DNA of 64,000 nt, from contig JAOBSW010000202.1 of assembly GCA_026214975.1 (NCBI GenBank), positions 33,565 to 97,564 of the forward strand, written 5' to 3'. The DNA comes from Gentiana macrophylla. Taxonomy: Eukaryota; Streptophyta; Magnoliopsida; Gentianales; Gentianaceae. This document shows positions 1 through 10,166 of this stretch, one piece after another. Position numbers and translations under genes: made by a program. Position 1 is the first letter of the stretch. Every line of letters begins with the position of its first letter. The notes under the pieces were generated by a model, which worked only from the letters and a program-made list of their open reading frames with translations, did not search any database and was not told where the DNA came from.

Positions 1-1511
1 AAGGAATCACCAAACACACTAAAATCATCCATAAAGACTTCTAAAAACTTTTCAATCATATCCGCAAATATGGCAACCATGCACCGTTGGAATGTCGCGG
101 GTGCATTACACAACCCAAAAGGCATCCTACGGAAGGCAAATGTACCATAGGGGCAAGTATAGGTAGTCTTTTCTTGATCCTCTAAGGCCACATGTATTTG
201 GTAATACCCACTAAACCCATCAAGAAAACAATAAAAAGCATGGCCACTCAATCTTTCCAACATTTGATCAATAAAAGGGAGGGGGAAATGATCTTTACGG
301 GTTTGGTCATTTAGCTTACGATAATCAATGCAAATTCTATGACCACTTACCAAACGCTTAGGCACCTCCTCACCTTTGTCATTGATTTCCACGGTCATAC
401 CTCCTTTTTTCGGCACCACTTGGGTGGGACTCACCCACTTGCTATCCGAGATGGCATAGATAATCCCGAGCTTCAACATCGTGACCACATCCTTCCTCAC
501 AACCTCTTGGAGGTGTGGATTGAGCCTTCTTTGGGGTTGCCTTACCGGCTTCGCTCCATCTTCTAGAATAATCTTGTGTTGACAAATGGTGGGGCTTATA
601 CCCTTGAGATCACACATCTTCCACCCAAAAGCACGCTTATGCTTCTTAAGCATCTTCACCAACTCATCTTCCTGCAAAGCCGTTAGTGTAGTAGAAATAA
701 TCAAAGGAAGTAAATCATCATTTTCAAGAAAAACATACTTCAAATGGGGTGGAAGCGGATTCATCTTAAAATCTTTCGGTGGGTCCTCAATTGATGGCTT
801 TTCTAGCCCTCCTTCAAGCCCAAGATCAATCTTCTCGGTCCATCTTTCACCCACGAAAGCCGTCTCTTCGGGCTCTTTTGCTTCCTCTTCCAACTCTTCT
901 TCTTCATCAAGTTCCGTACTCACTCTTACCATGCATTCATCGGATTTATCTTTATATTCCTGCATATCAACATGTTCCGAAACGCAAGGATATATAGCAT
1001 CAACAGAAAAACAGTCCTCGGTGCTCTCCTTAGGATGTTTCATGGCTTTATAAACATTGACCGCGACTTTTTCATCTCCAACCCTCAAAATAATCTCACC
1101 GCTCGCAACATCTATCAAAATCCTCCCGGTATTTAAAAAGGGACGTCCTAAAAACAAAGGTGTTTTAGAGTCCATCTCCATGTCTAGCACCACAAAATCT
1201 ACCGGGAAGGCAAACTTATCCACTTTCACTATGACATCCTCTATCACTCCCATGGGCTCCCTAATAGACCTATCCGCCATTTGAAGGGTCATCCCCGTTG
1301 GCTCCAACTCTCCTAGGTCAAGACTTTCATATATAGCACGGGGCATTAAGCTTACACTAGCCCCCAAATCACATAGAACACTAGGAAAATGAGCCGTACC
1401 AATAGTAACCGGGATAGTAAAACTACCCTTGTCTCTAACTTTCGGGGGAATCCTAGACTTTCCATCAAAAATAGCGGAACACTCTTCATTTAGACACACA
1501 ACTTCTTGCAT
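1..1511 (-). CDS. pol: Protease and reverse transcriptase of element A (partial)
   Basis: One frame stays open from the ATG at 1511 down to base 1. The protease active site is CDLGASVSLMP near 1330-1370, the Athila-type D-L-G-A variant of the usual D-T/S-G-A, followed by the flap/C-terminal motif FLGRPFL near 1140. After an acidic linker (about 830-1000) the reverse transcriptase begins. It shows VSPTQVVPKKGG near 395-435, the DYRKLND motif near 310-330, MPFGLCNAPATFQ near 85-125, and the catalytic block FMDDFSVFG near 15-40. These enzymes mature the polyprotein and copy the element RNA into DNA inside virus-like particles. RNase H and integrase should follow left of the window. The open frame suggests a recent insertion, although gag is broken. 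Confidence 0.9.
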   Translation of the reverse strand, partial: MQEVVCLNEECSAIFDGKSRIPPKVRDKGSFTIPVTIGTAHFPSVLCDLGASVSLMPRAIYESLDLGELEPTGMTLQMADRSIREPMGVIEDVIVKVDKFAFPVDFVVLDMEMDSKTPLFLGRPFLNTGRILIDVASGEIILRVGDEKVAVNVYKAMKHPKESTEDCFSVDAIYPCVSEHVDMQEYKDKSDECMVRVSTELDEEEELEEEAKEPEETAFVGERWTEKIDLGLEGGLEKPSIEDPPKDFKMNPLPPHLKYVFLENDDLLPLIISTTLTALQEDELVKMLKKHKRAFGWKMCDLKGISPTICQHKIILEDGAKPVRQPQRRLNPHLQEVVRKDVVTMLKLGIIYAISDSKWVSPTQVVPKKGGMTVEINDKGEEVPKRLVSGHRICIDYRKLNDQTRKDHFPLPFIDQMLERLSGHAFYCFLDGFSGYYQIHVALEDQEKTTYTCPYGTFAFRRMPFGLCNAPATFQRCMVAIFADMIEKFLEVFMDDFSVFGDS

Positions 1512-1537
1512 TTTACCCTTTTTAGTTAGCAATTCTT

Positions 1538-4000
1538 TTAAGAACTTACAATACGAGGGCATGTTTGCAAGTGCTTCAAGAAAATGTTCAAATCAATTTT
1601 TGGCAAAATCTCAATAAATCGGGTTTGAGCCTTATTCAAGCAACTTTGTCTATGATTTTTAGGGGGATAAGGGAGGGTACTCAAATCAAAATCTTTAGAA
1701 GGAGGAGGGATCATACCTTTCTTACCTTTTGTGCGTGGGGAAGACGGCTCTTTCATTGGCTCTTTCCCTTCTCTTCTAGTTGATTCCTCCTCTTTCACAT
1801 CGATAACCACATAATCTCCCCTAGCTTGAGCTTCTTTCCTCTCAACTTCCTTCTTCTTGACATATTCTCCATGATCTTCATCATTTTCAATCCCATCTAT
1901 GTCACCATCCATGTCCCCCGCTTCGGTCTCAATAGGAGCTTTTCTAGCTTTGTCCTCCCATAGGACTTTCTTTTCTCCATTCGTCCTCAAAACTTTACCA
2001 CTTCGAGTTAAGATGGCGTTTACACTTTTTGGATTCTTTTCGGTGTTACTCGGTAAACCGCCTTTCAACTGAACATGTTCCACCACTTGACCAAATTGAG
2101 TTTCAAGATTTTTGATGGTGGAACCATGTTTGTAGTTCATCTCAACCATGTCCTTCTTTATCTCCGCAAAGTTTTTGCTCATTTGTTCCAAGATGACATC
2201 GGTTGCACTCTTTTGAGGTACATGAGCCAAAGGAGGAGGGTTTTGATAATTGTTAGAACCTTGTTGATTATACCCTCATTGTTGTTGCCTTTGGTGTGGA
2301 GGTTGATAGACTTGCCCTTGTGAAGATTGACTTTGATTTTGGCCTTGTCTATAACCTTGGTTTTGACCTTGGTTTTGATTTCGGTTCCAACCTTGATTGT
2401 TGTTATTCCTCCAAGAACCATCACCTTGATTTCCATAATTCCCTCCTTGACCTTGTCCCACATAGTTCACATCTTGGGATTCTTCATACGGTTGCCCACC
2501 TTGTTGCTCCCCCATATATTGGCCTTGATAGGGGCTTTGCAATTGATTTTGATATTGGGGCCCCGTGTTCCATTGCTCCATAGAACAAATACTCATCATC
2601 CTCTTAGCCAACTCATTCATGTTATCTTGAGATGGAGTACCAGGTTGTCCTTGAGTCGAGGATTGAGGATAAGCCATATTTTGAGCTTTGGTTGTCATCC
2701 TACAATCCTTTGCCGAGTGTGATCCACTAAAAATTTGGCAAAGCTTAGCACTCTCATTCTCCTTTTGCAATCTCCCCAAATGTTGCTCCATCGCTTGTAC
2801 TTGAGCATGGTATTGATCACTTGCCTCTACTTCTTTCACTTCAACCAAACCGGGCTTCTTGCTTCTTGTCCCCTTTCTACTCGACGATATGTATTGCCTC
2901 GAGGTCTCAGAAATCTTCTCAATTTGGTTCATAGCCACTTCGGGTACCATACTCATAATATCTCCATTGCAAGAAGCATGCAAGGTACTTTGATGAACTT
3001 GATCTAAACCCCGGAAGAAAGCATGAACTACCTCGTAGGATCTCAATCCGTGCCCCGGGCACTCCCTCAACAAAGCCTTAAACCGATCCTATGATTCATG
3101 TAGCTCTTCCCCTTCATAAGCATTGAAGGACATGATAGCTTCTTTCATGTCCATGGTCTTCGATGGGGGGCAATATTTGAGTAGAAAAGTCTTTACCACT
3201 TCTTCCCATGTGTGTAAAGAGTCATTAGGCAACGAATCATACCACCTCTTAGCTTGCTCCTTCAAGGCGAACGGGAAAAGCATAATTTTGAGCGCCTCAT
3301 CACTCACTCCATTGATCTTTGTTGAGTTCACTATTTGGAGAAAGTGATCAATGAATAAGTGAGGATTTTCTAAAGCGGTTCCCTTGAATATAGCGTTGTC
3401 TCCCAACAAATGTATGATATTTCTGTTCAGTTCCAAATTGTTGGCGGCCACCGGTGGCATTCGAATTGGACTATGCCCCATGTTTGCCGTGGGAGCTAGC
3501 ACAAAATCTCTACAAGTCAAACCACCTTGGTTTTGCTCTTGTTGACCGTTAAACCAATTAGGCATCGCATTTGCACCTTGATTGTGAGCTTGGTTTTGAT
3601 TCTGTTGAAACTAATTCAACATCCATGCATTGAACTGTTGCATAAGGGCGGGATCCATTTGATTCCCTTGGGCTTCATGTTGAACATGTTGAGGTATAGG
3701 CCCATTCGCGTTCACAACATTGTTTCCTTGTCCATTCCCACCTCCTTGTGCATTGTTATTGACAAGAGGCGGGTTTTGATTCGGGATTCCATTATCATTC
3801 CCCAAATTTCCTTCCAAACCTTGTCCACCATTTTGTGACATGTCGGATCCTTCTCCCAGCTCACCCAAACTATTCTCTTCAACGACCAGAATCGACTCCT
3901 CTACTTGACGACCTCTTCTTCGTTGACTGTTTCTACGCCTTGCGTAAGCTTCAATTCCGTCTATGTAAGGTTCGAGTGGTGTTTGAGATCTCCGGGTCAT
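1538..4000 (-). pseudogene. gag: gag of element A, interrupted
   Basis: Gag forms the virus-like particle. Four open segments (4000-3611, 3565-3089, 3073-2276, 2230-1538) lie in the same frame and are separated by single stops. The stop near 3608 fits CAG to TAG, that near 3086 fits TGG to TAG, and that near 2276 fits CGA to TGA; all are transitions of the kind left by methyl-cytosine deamination. The retrotransposon gag domain lies at about 3089-3430, with LFPFALKEQAKRWYDSLP and a CPPSKT motif. A Q/N/G-rich low-complexity stretch follows at 2280-2560. A frameshift near 1570-1590 separates gag from the protease frame. The start at 4000 lies about 90 bp after the PBS, as expected for this lineage. 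Confidence 0.85.
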
Positions 4001-4092
4001 GCACTACAAAAAGCAAACAACACAAAAACAGTAAAATAAAACCTAGGCCCAAGCCTTCGGTTCACTTGCAAGATATCACAAATAGCACACAA

Positions 4093-4111
4093 TTCCCCGA
4101 CAACGGCGCCA
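4093..4111 (-). other. Primer binding site, tRNA-Asp type
   Basis: The minus strand reads TGGCGCCGTTGTCGGGGAA, matching the complement of the 3' end of plant tRNA-Asp(GUC) except for T instead of C at position 12. It lies 3 bp inside the LTR end. Minus-strand cDNA synthesis starts here. Confidence 0.9.
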
Positions 4112-5206
4112 TTTTGATTGGAGCTAGAATCCACCCAACAAAAACAATTTGTAAAGACTCAAAACCATGGGTAAACTAACTCTCTAACCGGCAGTGTACC
4201 GGGTCGATTGCTAGAATAGCTACAGGAGTACGAGGTCGAACCCAAAGGAATCGTGCTTGCAAGTACCTAAGTGAACGTAATGCTTAGTCTAGGTGATCAA
4301 TATTTCAAAGTCTTTTTAACTACAACGACACTAATGTGATTCCTACTAACGAGTTTAAAGATAAGCGAGAGAGAAAGAAGATTAAACTACTAGATTCAAG
4401 TATTGGTTAAGGGACATAGCCGAACCATGATCAAAATAGCTAGTTTCAACCCAATGATAGATAAAACCGGGAGTGTGCAATAACAAAAACCTCTTACATT
4501 CAATTCCACGGGTACGTGCTCCTAATCCCGGTGCTAAGGTCTGAACAACTCTTCCCCAACACCTTATGCCAAGTCAAATAACCTTCCCTAAGAGAGATTC
4601 ATTCACAAGATAATAATGCACGAGAGCCGTTTAAACGTTAAAAAAAACGAGTAACCTCGCACTACAATGCGATCCTAGAACCCTTTTCCCACACCCCTCT
4701 CTCTGAACAACTCTCAAGATTGATGTGTGTGATTTTTGACCTAGGTGATCAATCTAACCCAAATCCGTTATAACAAGTTCTAAGACGTGAAATATGCAAG
4801 ATACAACAATAAAAAGCACTACCCACTCCCAATTTCATCACCCAAAGGATGATTTCACCAAATTTCACATGATTCGACTATGTAGATGTTTAGCTACTCA
4901 TTACACTAATCAAAACATGCACAAAACAGCAAATAAGAGCCATAACAAGTAAAAGAGAAGAGAAATATACCATAAAATCGCAGAAATTCGAGTTGAGATC
5001 CAAAAAGTACAAAATAAAGAAGTAATTAAAAGGTGGTCTCTTAGTGTTTGGAATGAAAATCTAAGCTAAGAAATGGAAAGATTAAGCTAAGATGTTGATG
5101 ATTTACACTAAGAGAGAGTATTCTAAGCTATTACAAAAATCGAGCAAGAAAATGGGTAGAGTTTTGCTAAGAAAAGCTTGATATAATAGAAATAGTCTAA
5201 GGGGGG

Positions 5207-5214
5207 TATTTATA
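5207..5214 (-). promoter_or_regulatory. TATA box of element A LTR
   Basis: The minus strand reads CCTATAAATACC. It sits about 33 bp downstream of the last palindrome of the 5247-5508 array and is the best core-promoter candidate in this LTR. Confidence 0.7.
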
Positions 5215-5246
5215 GGTGGAGGAAAAATCTGCAGAAAAATAGGTTC

Positions 5247-5508
5247 GAACGCGCGTTTAGGAGCTGGAACGGGCGTTTGGAATCTTCAAACGCGCGTTTG
5301 GCTTAGTTGAAACGCGCGTTTCGCATAAATTCTGGGCAGGGACTTGACTGTTCATCATCTGGAACGCGCGTTTAGGAAGGTTCAAACGCGCATTTGGGAT
5401 CTTGGAACGCGCGTTTGGAGTGATTTCAAACGCGCGTTTGGAGAGCTTCAACTCTGTATCAACTCTGGACTTCTGGAACGCACGTTTGGGGGGTTCAAAC
5501 GCGCGTTT
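5247..5508. repeat. Ten 12-bp palindromes (AAACGCGCGTTT), phased at about 21 bp
   Basis: Copies start at 5247, 5267, 5288, 5310, 5362, 5384, 5405, 5428, 5476 and 5497. Most are AAACGCGCGTTT or GAACGCGCGTTT; three carry one change in the centre or right arm. Seven of nine steps are 20-23 bp and the other two are 48 and 52 bp. The array lies just upstream of the TATA box on the minus strand. Two-turn helical phasing suggests dimeric protein sites on one DNA face; this is inference. Confidence 0.9.
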
Positions 5509-5858
5509 GAACTCCTGTTTCCCCAAATCTTCACTTTTCTTCCTTTTTGGGCCTTCGTCTTGCCTCGATCATGCTTTTTCACCACAAATCGTCACCTTCC
5601 GGGTCCTCGAGACACCAATACCCTTCAATAACATAGACAACCACAACATCCAAACAATTCCGGAGGGTAAAAGTGCTCGGGAATGGGGTTAATATCAACA
5701 AAAAGGGGTAAGAATTCATCAAAGTAATGGATTCATTTCCCGTGCCATAAACTCACGATAACACCCCGAAAATGGTCTAAGTCACCCAAGATTGTGCTGA
5801 AAGTGTGGTAAACGGGGGTAATTAATGCACCGGAGTCACGTAAAGTTGACTCCCATCA

Positions 5859-6962
5859 GACTGCCGACTCCAGCTCGGTAGTTTCCGCCTTCATTTTATC
5901 TACGACCGCCGTTAGTTCAGTTTCCTTCTCGAAAGAAGTTTGGAGCTGAGCAGCATGGTCGGACTTCAGAGTCTTCATCTGCTTTTTGAGGTCTTTGACC
6001 TCATTTTCCTTAGCTTTCAGATTTTTGCCCCGATCAGAGGCCTTCCTCTCTAGCTTGCCAATCCACTCCTCTAGTTTGGCCATGGTGGAATCGGAGCTGG
6101 CCAGACGGTTGAGTAGTCTTTGACCAACCCGAGCTCCCTGCAAAAGGCAAACTTTAGGACAAAAGATATGAATCATAAATACGGCTATAAGGTTCCAAAC
6201 TTACATATGTCATGGCCTTAAGACCAGTGGCAGCCAACTCCTGCTCGGACATATGTAGAAGTGCCTCATGATCAGTGGCAGCATCTTCACTCATTTGGCC
6301 TTGAATAGCCAAATCCGTATGAGGGGAGAGAGAAGCATCAGGCCGACCTCTCTTGCTAGGCCGCACTTCAGAAGTAGCCTCAGTCAATTTGGTCGTGCTT
6401 TATTTTAAGGCAAGAGCCCCGTCATCAGCAGTTTGGGGGACCGAGCTTCCCCCAGGAATCAAGTCTTGCAAATATGCTTCGTCCTCATGCTCGGACATTA
6501 TCTGAACCGAAGCGGAACTCAGAGAGGAACTCGTAGCTCGGGTCACACGTACTCCGACAGACTCATGAGGTTGGGTCGAAGCACCCTAATCGGCACGTTT
6601 CACGGTCCCTTCTTCACCGGCAGCATTAAAAATATCGGCAAAGGCATTCACTACAACAACACAAAGAAAACAAGTGTTAAGGACGAAACTAGAAAATGCA
6701 GAAAAGTACAAGACAATAAACTTGCATGAAAATATAAGATAAGAAAAGTAAAAGTCCTACAATCTCTAAGAGCTAAAGGGTCAAGAGCAATGTAGGGCTC
6801 AGGTCCAGCATTTTCCCTAGCAAGGCAGCCTCAATAAGCTGCGATGGAAGACGGGTGTAGTTCAAGAAAAACCTGGAGCTCCAGACTATCTGCAGCGCTT
6901 CGACGTCGGTGCTATCTGGAAGGACATCTTTAGGATGCTCCCTCATATTCCATTGACTCAGC
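5859..6962 (-). pseudogene. Degraded plant mobile-domain/'gypsy-type transposon' protein gene, multi-exon
   Basis: On the minus strand three coding blocks are joined by apparent introns. The first block (about 6962-6761) contains WSSRFFLNYTRLPSQLIEAA with one frameshift near its end. An intron at 6760-6651 (GTAGGA...TTGTAG) leads to a block running 6650-6205, with a stop near 6585 and another near 6400. A second intron at 6204-6138 (GTAAGT...TTTGCAG) leads to a lysine/glutamate-rich coiled coil at 6137-5859, cut by the insertion of element A. A globular N-terminal part, variable middle and C-terminal coiled coil are typical of the plant 'putative gypsy-type transposon' (PF04195-like) proteins. 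The family call is by resemblance only; a broken host-derived gene is the alternative. Confidence 0.6.
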
Positions 6963-7340
6963 TGTTAAGGGTGAAAATCTATGTTTTATTATGATATATT
7001 TTACGATATTTTTCCCCTTAATTGGTTTGATTTCATAATAAATGGCCCTCATATGGAAATATCGAGCATACTAGGTTTTTAAGGACTTACTCGCAATATT
7101 GAATAAATTATGTGTTTCCATCATGAATTATAATTAATTGGACTTTATTACAGTTTTGCGATGTTTTCCATGTATTATAGGTATGTTCAATGTGCTCAAA
7201 TGATGATCAAAAAGGGTTAAAACTCGAGCTATAGAGATTTAAGAAGAGATAATGATGAAGTGGATTGAAGAAAAGAGATAAAGATGCAAAACAATCGCAT
7301 TCAAGTCATCCGAACGTCATTCATGCAATGCGTCCATGGT

Positions 7341-7516
7341 GAACGAAGCGTTGGAAATATCGGACGGGCGCCCATGGAGACAATTTTGATACAGAGAGTC
7401 TGAACGGAGTTTGAACGAGCGGCTGAGGGGAGTTCAGAAATCTGGACGAGCGTCCAATGAAGTGGACGGGCGTCCGTCCGCCGACTTAGTGAAACCGCCT
7501 CAAATCTCTATAAATA
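7341..7516 (+). promoter_or_regulatory. LTR1 promoter: near-palindrome pairs and TATA box
   Basis: GAACGAAGCGTT (7341) and GGACGGGCGCCC (7362) are 21 bp apart. GGACGAGCGTCC (7444) and GGACGGGCGTCC (7464) are 20 bp apart. TATAAATA is at 7509-7516. Sites like these recur before the other TATA boxes in this window. Confidence 0.7.
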
Positions 7517-7818
7517 CTGGCTTATTTTCACACATGACGACACGAGTTTTTACAATCTTAAAACCCTAAACCCTAGGGGCGGCCTTGGCTGCGATTTTAC
7601 ACTTTTTATTTCCAGTTTTATGCACTTTTAAGTTCGATCAAAGTAGGCTAGTTCTATGTTATTTTTCTGCTTTTCTGAGTTGCTGAGGATGTTCAGAGGC
7701 TAAACCCTCCATCAAACGAGAGTTGTGAAGCCATCAACGTGAATTGATCTCTTTATTTCGACTTTTACTGTGAGTATTTATTACGGTTGTTTCTTATCTA
7801 TGCATATTCTTGTTTTAA

Positions 7819-7944
7819 CGCAATTATATTGGAAGATATGTTGTGTGCTTGATGTGTTATTGTTTGATGGAAATCTTGGATAGCATAGATCACCATAGAT
7901 AAGAATAGTTCATTAGATTTACATTAACGGAAGTTAGTAAGTCT
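7819..7944 (+). other. LTR1 leader hairpins H1-H3 with GGAA tetraloops
   Basis: H1: outer CGCAA/TTGTG (7819-7823, 7841-7845), inner ATATT-GGAA-GATAT. H2: outer GTTATT/GATAGC (7856-7861, 7879-7884), inner GAT-GGAA-ATC. H3: outer AGATTTAC/GTAAGTCT (7915-7922, 7937-7944), inner TAAC-GGAA-GTTA. G-U pairs are needed in some stems. Counterparts occur in the same order in LTR2, LTR3 and the array LTRs. Confidence 0.7.
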
Positions 7945-8492
7945 GAAAACTAGATCGTTAACGTAAAAGTTGGCACCTTTGATCTCTTTAACGTGTTAAT
8001 TTGGCATTGGAAGATACTAGGTTAATAGATGAATTGCCCAAGGAATTAGGAGTTCATGTTCAGGTAAGGTAAATCACAACCTAATTAAATACCACGTAGA
8101 ATCGAGATAGGAGATCAATGCATGTTGATAGGTGGATCAGCCCTCGTTTGTCTTTTATAAACTTGATTTACAACCCTCATAGCTTAGTTTAGATTAGTTA
8201 ATCTATTTTCCTGCACTCTTAGTTTACTTTATCGCTTTCAAATCTCTCCTAGCATTGGATTAATCTCCTCTGTCTAGTTACTTTCTGCAAATTTATTTAG
8301 TTAGTTATTCGTTAGGTTAATAATCGTGACAATAAATTAATTAAAAACAAAAGCTAGGGTTAACATTCGTCTAGTTCCCCGTAGGATCGACCCGGCATTA
8401 ACCTCTGTACTACGATCCTTATACTTGAGGTTAACCGGTTTATAAATATTATTACTTGTTTATTCGCATTAGATAAATCCGGGACAAGTTTT

Positions 8493-8510
8493 TGGCGCCG
8501 TTGCCGGGGA
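8493..8510 (+). other. Primer binding site, tRNA-Asp
   Basis: TGGCGCCGTTGCCGGGGA is an exact complement of the plant tRNA-Asp(GUC) 3' end including CCA. It is the best PBS in the window. Confidence 0.93.
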
Positions 8511-9228
8511 ATAGGTGTCATGTTGAATCTAGTTTTGTTAGTTCTCGATTTTGTTACGTTTTATTTTTGTTTTTAATAAAAGTAGCGATAAATAAGTTGA
8601 GAGTTTTTATTTTGCCGTGTTTCGATGACCGTTAGGTTAAGAATGTGCAAAAGTTTTTTACTCAACTTGTTTTACGTGAAGTTTATATGTTTATGTGTTA
8701 CCTAGTCTAACCCCGTGCTTAATTTGATAAGGTGATGTCTTTGTGATACGTGTTGCCGTGTTGTGTTCATAAGTATTTAGGGTTTTTCTTGTGTTTTTCC
8801 CGCCTGCCTGTGCTTTCTTGTTGTATGGGGCGGCGTCGCTCGCTGGACGCCCGCCCGATTCTTCATCCGCAGTGAACGAGCGTTGGGAAGTATTGGGACG
8901 CCGTCCGTTCAAATATTTTCAATCTGCTCGATTTAGAGGACCAGGCGAGCGCCATACTTTTTCAACGCCCGTCCGGTCGAGTTTTCAAGAGCGACAGCGT
9001 CTGCAGGTGGAACGCCCGCCCCGATTCAACGCTAAGTGAACGTTCGTCCGGGGTTCATGGTCCAGGTTTTTCTTGATCTCATTTTTAATGCTTTTGTTTA
9101 ACTTGGATTTCTTTCATTCGAGCTTCTGTGGCTATTTGATCTTTACATAGATGTCCTGAACTTATATGTTTACACCTTTCCATCTATGAATCCATGTTAA
9201 ATAATTGAATCTAATTGATGATATACTT
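8511..9228 (+). other. Element B leader, non-coding
   Basis: No gag motif is visible. GC-rich near-palindromes of the GGACGCCCGTCC type lie at 8845-9050 (8845, 8874, 8896, 8944, 8964, 9010 and 9038 approximately). The equivalent cluster follows the PBS in elements C (13322-13495) and D (about 26214-26405). Confidence 0.6.
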
Positions 9229-9790
9229 GATTCATCTAGGCAAGTTATAGTTACTGTCGGATCCCGTAGGCTATAACCTTTTTCATTGTTAGTGTAGCTA
9301 ATGTCGTTTACGTATGCTACCATCCTTAGATGAATCTTGTTAGACCTTAAGACTTACGTGTTTCCTTTGTTTTTATAGTTCATATGGGTAGCTACTGTCG
9401 GTTTTCCGTATGCTACGCCCTTTCTCCATATGAGTTATACCATTTAGATAGATGATTGTTGGTTTCCATAAGTCTATCACTTTCGATAAGTCTTAAGGCG
9501 CGTCGGCACTAAAGGAAAGACTGCTGCTTATTGTAACTTTGTCATTATGTGGTAGATTTATTATATATATATGTCGTGTTGCATATAGTGGGCTAGTTTT
9601 CTTTCTTTTATTTTATTTTCTTTTGCATATCATTTAAATGCATTTCATTTAGTTGCATTTCATATAGTTGCATTGTTTTTCTATTTTTCCTTTTATTTTT
9701 CTTAAGTGTGGTCACCGTCGGGTTTTCGTAATACCACCTAGTTTATTTTTCTTTTTGAGTGTAGTTAACTGTCGGTTTCCGTAATACTAC
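9229..9790 (+). other. Multi-branched RNA-structure domain of the non-autonomous interior
   Basis: Six hairpins share a loop core CTGTCGG-TTT(T)-CCGTA, with stems that differ but still pair: GTTATAG/CTATAAC (9244/9271), GTAGC/GCTAC (9294/9316), GTAGC/GCTAC (9388/9412), GATAGA/TCTATC (9447/9473), GTGGT/ACCAC (9708/9733) and GTAGT/ACTAC (9761/9786). They sit inside longer stems. GATTCATCTAGG at 9229 pairs with 9324-9336 (one bulge). CCTTAAGACTTA at 9345 pairs perfectly with 9487-9498. The 14-bp stem 9374-9387/9426-9439 has two G-U pairs. The array units (30903-42314, minus strand) keep most of these pairings with altered sequence. No coding potential was seen. The role is unknown; packaging, dimerisation or stability of a protein-less genomic RNA are possibilities. 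Confidence 0.7.
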
Positions 9791-10166
9791 CTCGTTTTTA
9801 TTTTATTTTTAGGATTTTTCACATAGATTGCATTGTAATGCATTTTCATATAGTTGCACCTAGCCCTACTATTTTGCAATATTCCATGTATATGTCCATC
9901 TTTATATGAGTTTAATCTAAAAAATTCTCTAGACTTCCTTTCATGTGCTTTATATGTTATCTTCCCCCTATCCCCGATGTATTTCATGTTTGTCAAGTGT
10001 GCAAGGTATTTGCATTAGCTATTGTGAGTTTTCAGACGATATCAGTTTTCCGGTGGATGGTCCACGCTTCATCGATATCTTCGAGCATTTTTGGATCGAA
10101 CGCGTCCGCCTGCGAAATTGTTCCCTTCGCATACAATCGCCTAAGTTTTCTTTTCTTTATTTTCGC

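Larger units (their letters stand above)
1..5858 (-). mobile_element. Athila-lineage Ty3/gypsy retrotransposon A, 5' part
   Basis: Read on the minus strand the order is LTR (5858-4115), tRNA-Asp-type PBS, gag (ATG at 4000), aspartic protease, then reverse transcriptase running off the window at base 1. Integrase and the 3' LTR lie outside. The lineage call rests on the DLGA protease, the FMDD reverse transcriptase and the PBS. Protease and RT stay in one open frame from 1511 to the edge. Gag has three single-base stops and one frameshift, so this copy is much less damaged than the other gypsy copies in the window. It is inserted beside the degraded gene at 5859-6962. Confidence 0.9.
4115..5858 (-). 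repeat. 5' LTR of element A
   Basis: The minus strand begins TGATGGGAGTCAAC at 5858 and ends CCAATCA at 4115, so the ends form a TGAT/ATCA inverted repeat. Length is 1744 bp. It contains a palindrome array at 5247-5508 immediately upstream, in the transcription sense, of a TATA box at 5214-5207. Only one LTR of this element is in the window, so its age cannot be read from LTR divergence. Confidence 0.85.
6963..8486 (+). repeat. LTR1
   Basis: It begins TGTTAAGGGTGAAAATC and ends GGGACA, 6 bp before the PBS. A near-palindrome cluster (7341-7475) precedes the TATA box TATAAATA at 7509-7516. A telo-box-like AAACCCTAAACCCTA follows at about 7559. Two-tier tetraloop hairpins lie at 7819-7944 and would be in the transcribed leader. 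Confidence 0.8.

Noticed and set aside
5247..5508. Regularly spaced palindromes that look like a CRISPR array
   Set aside because: The repeats are 12 bp with spacers near 9 bp, in a plant LTR upstream of a TATA box; no cas genes and wrong dimensions.
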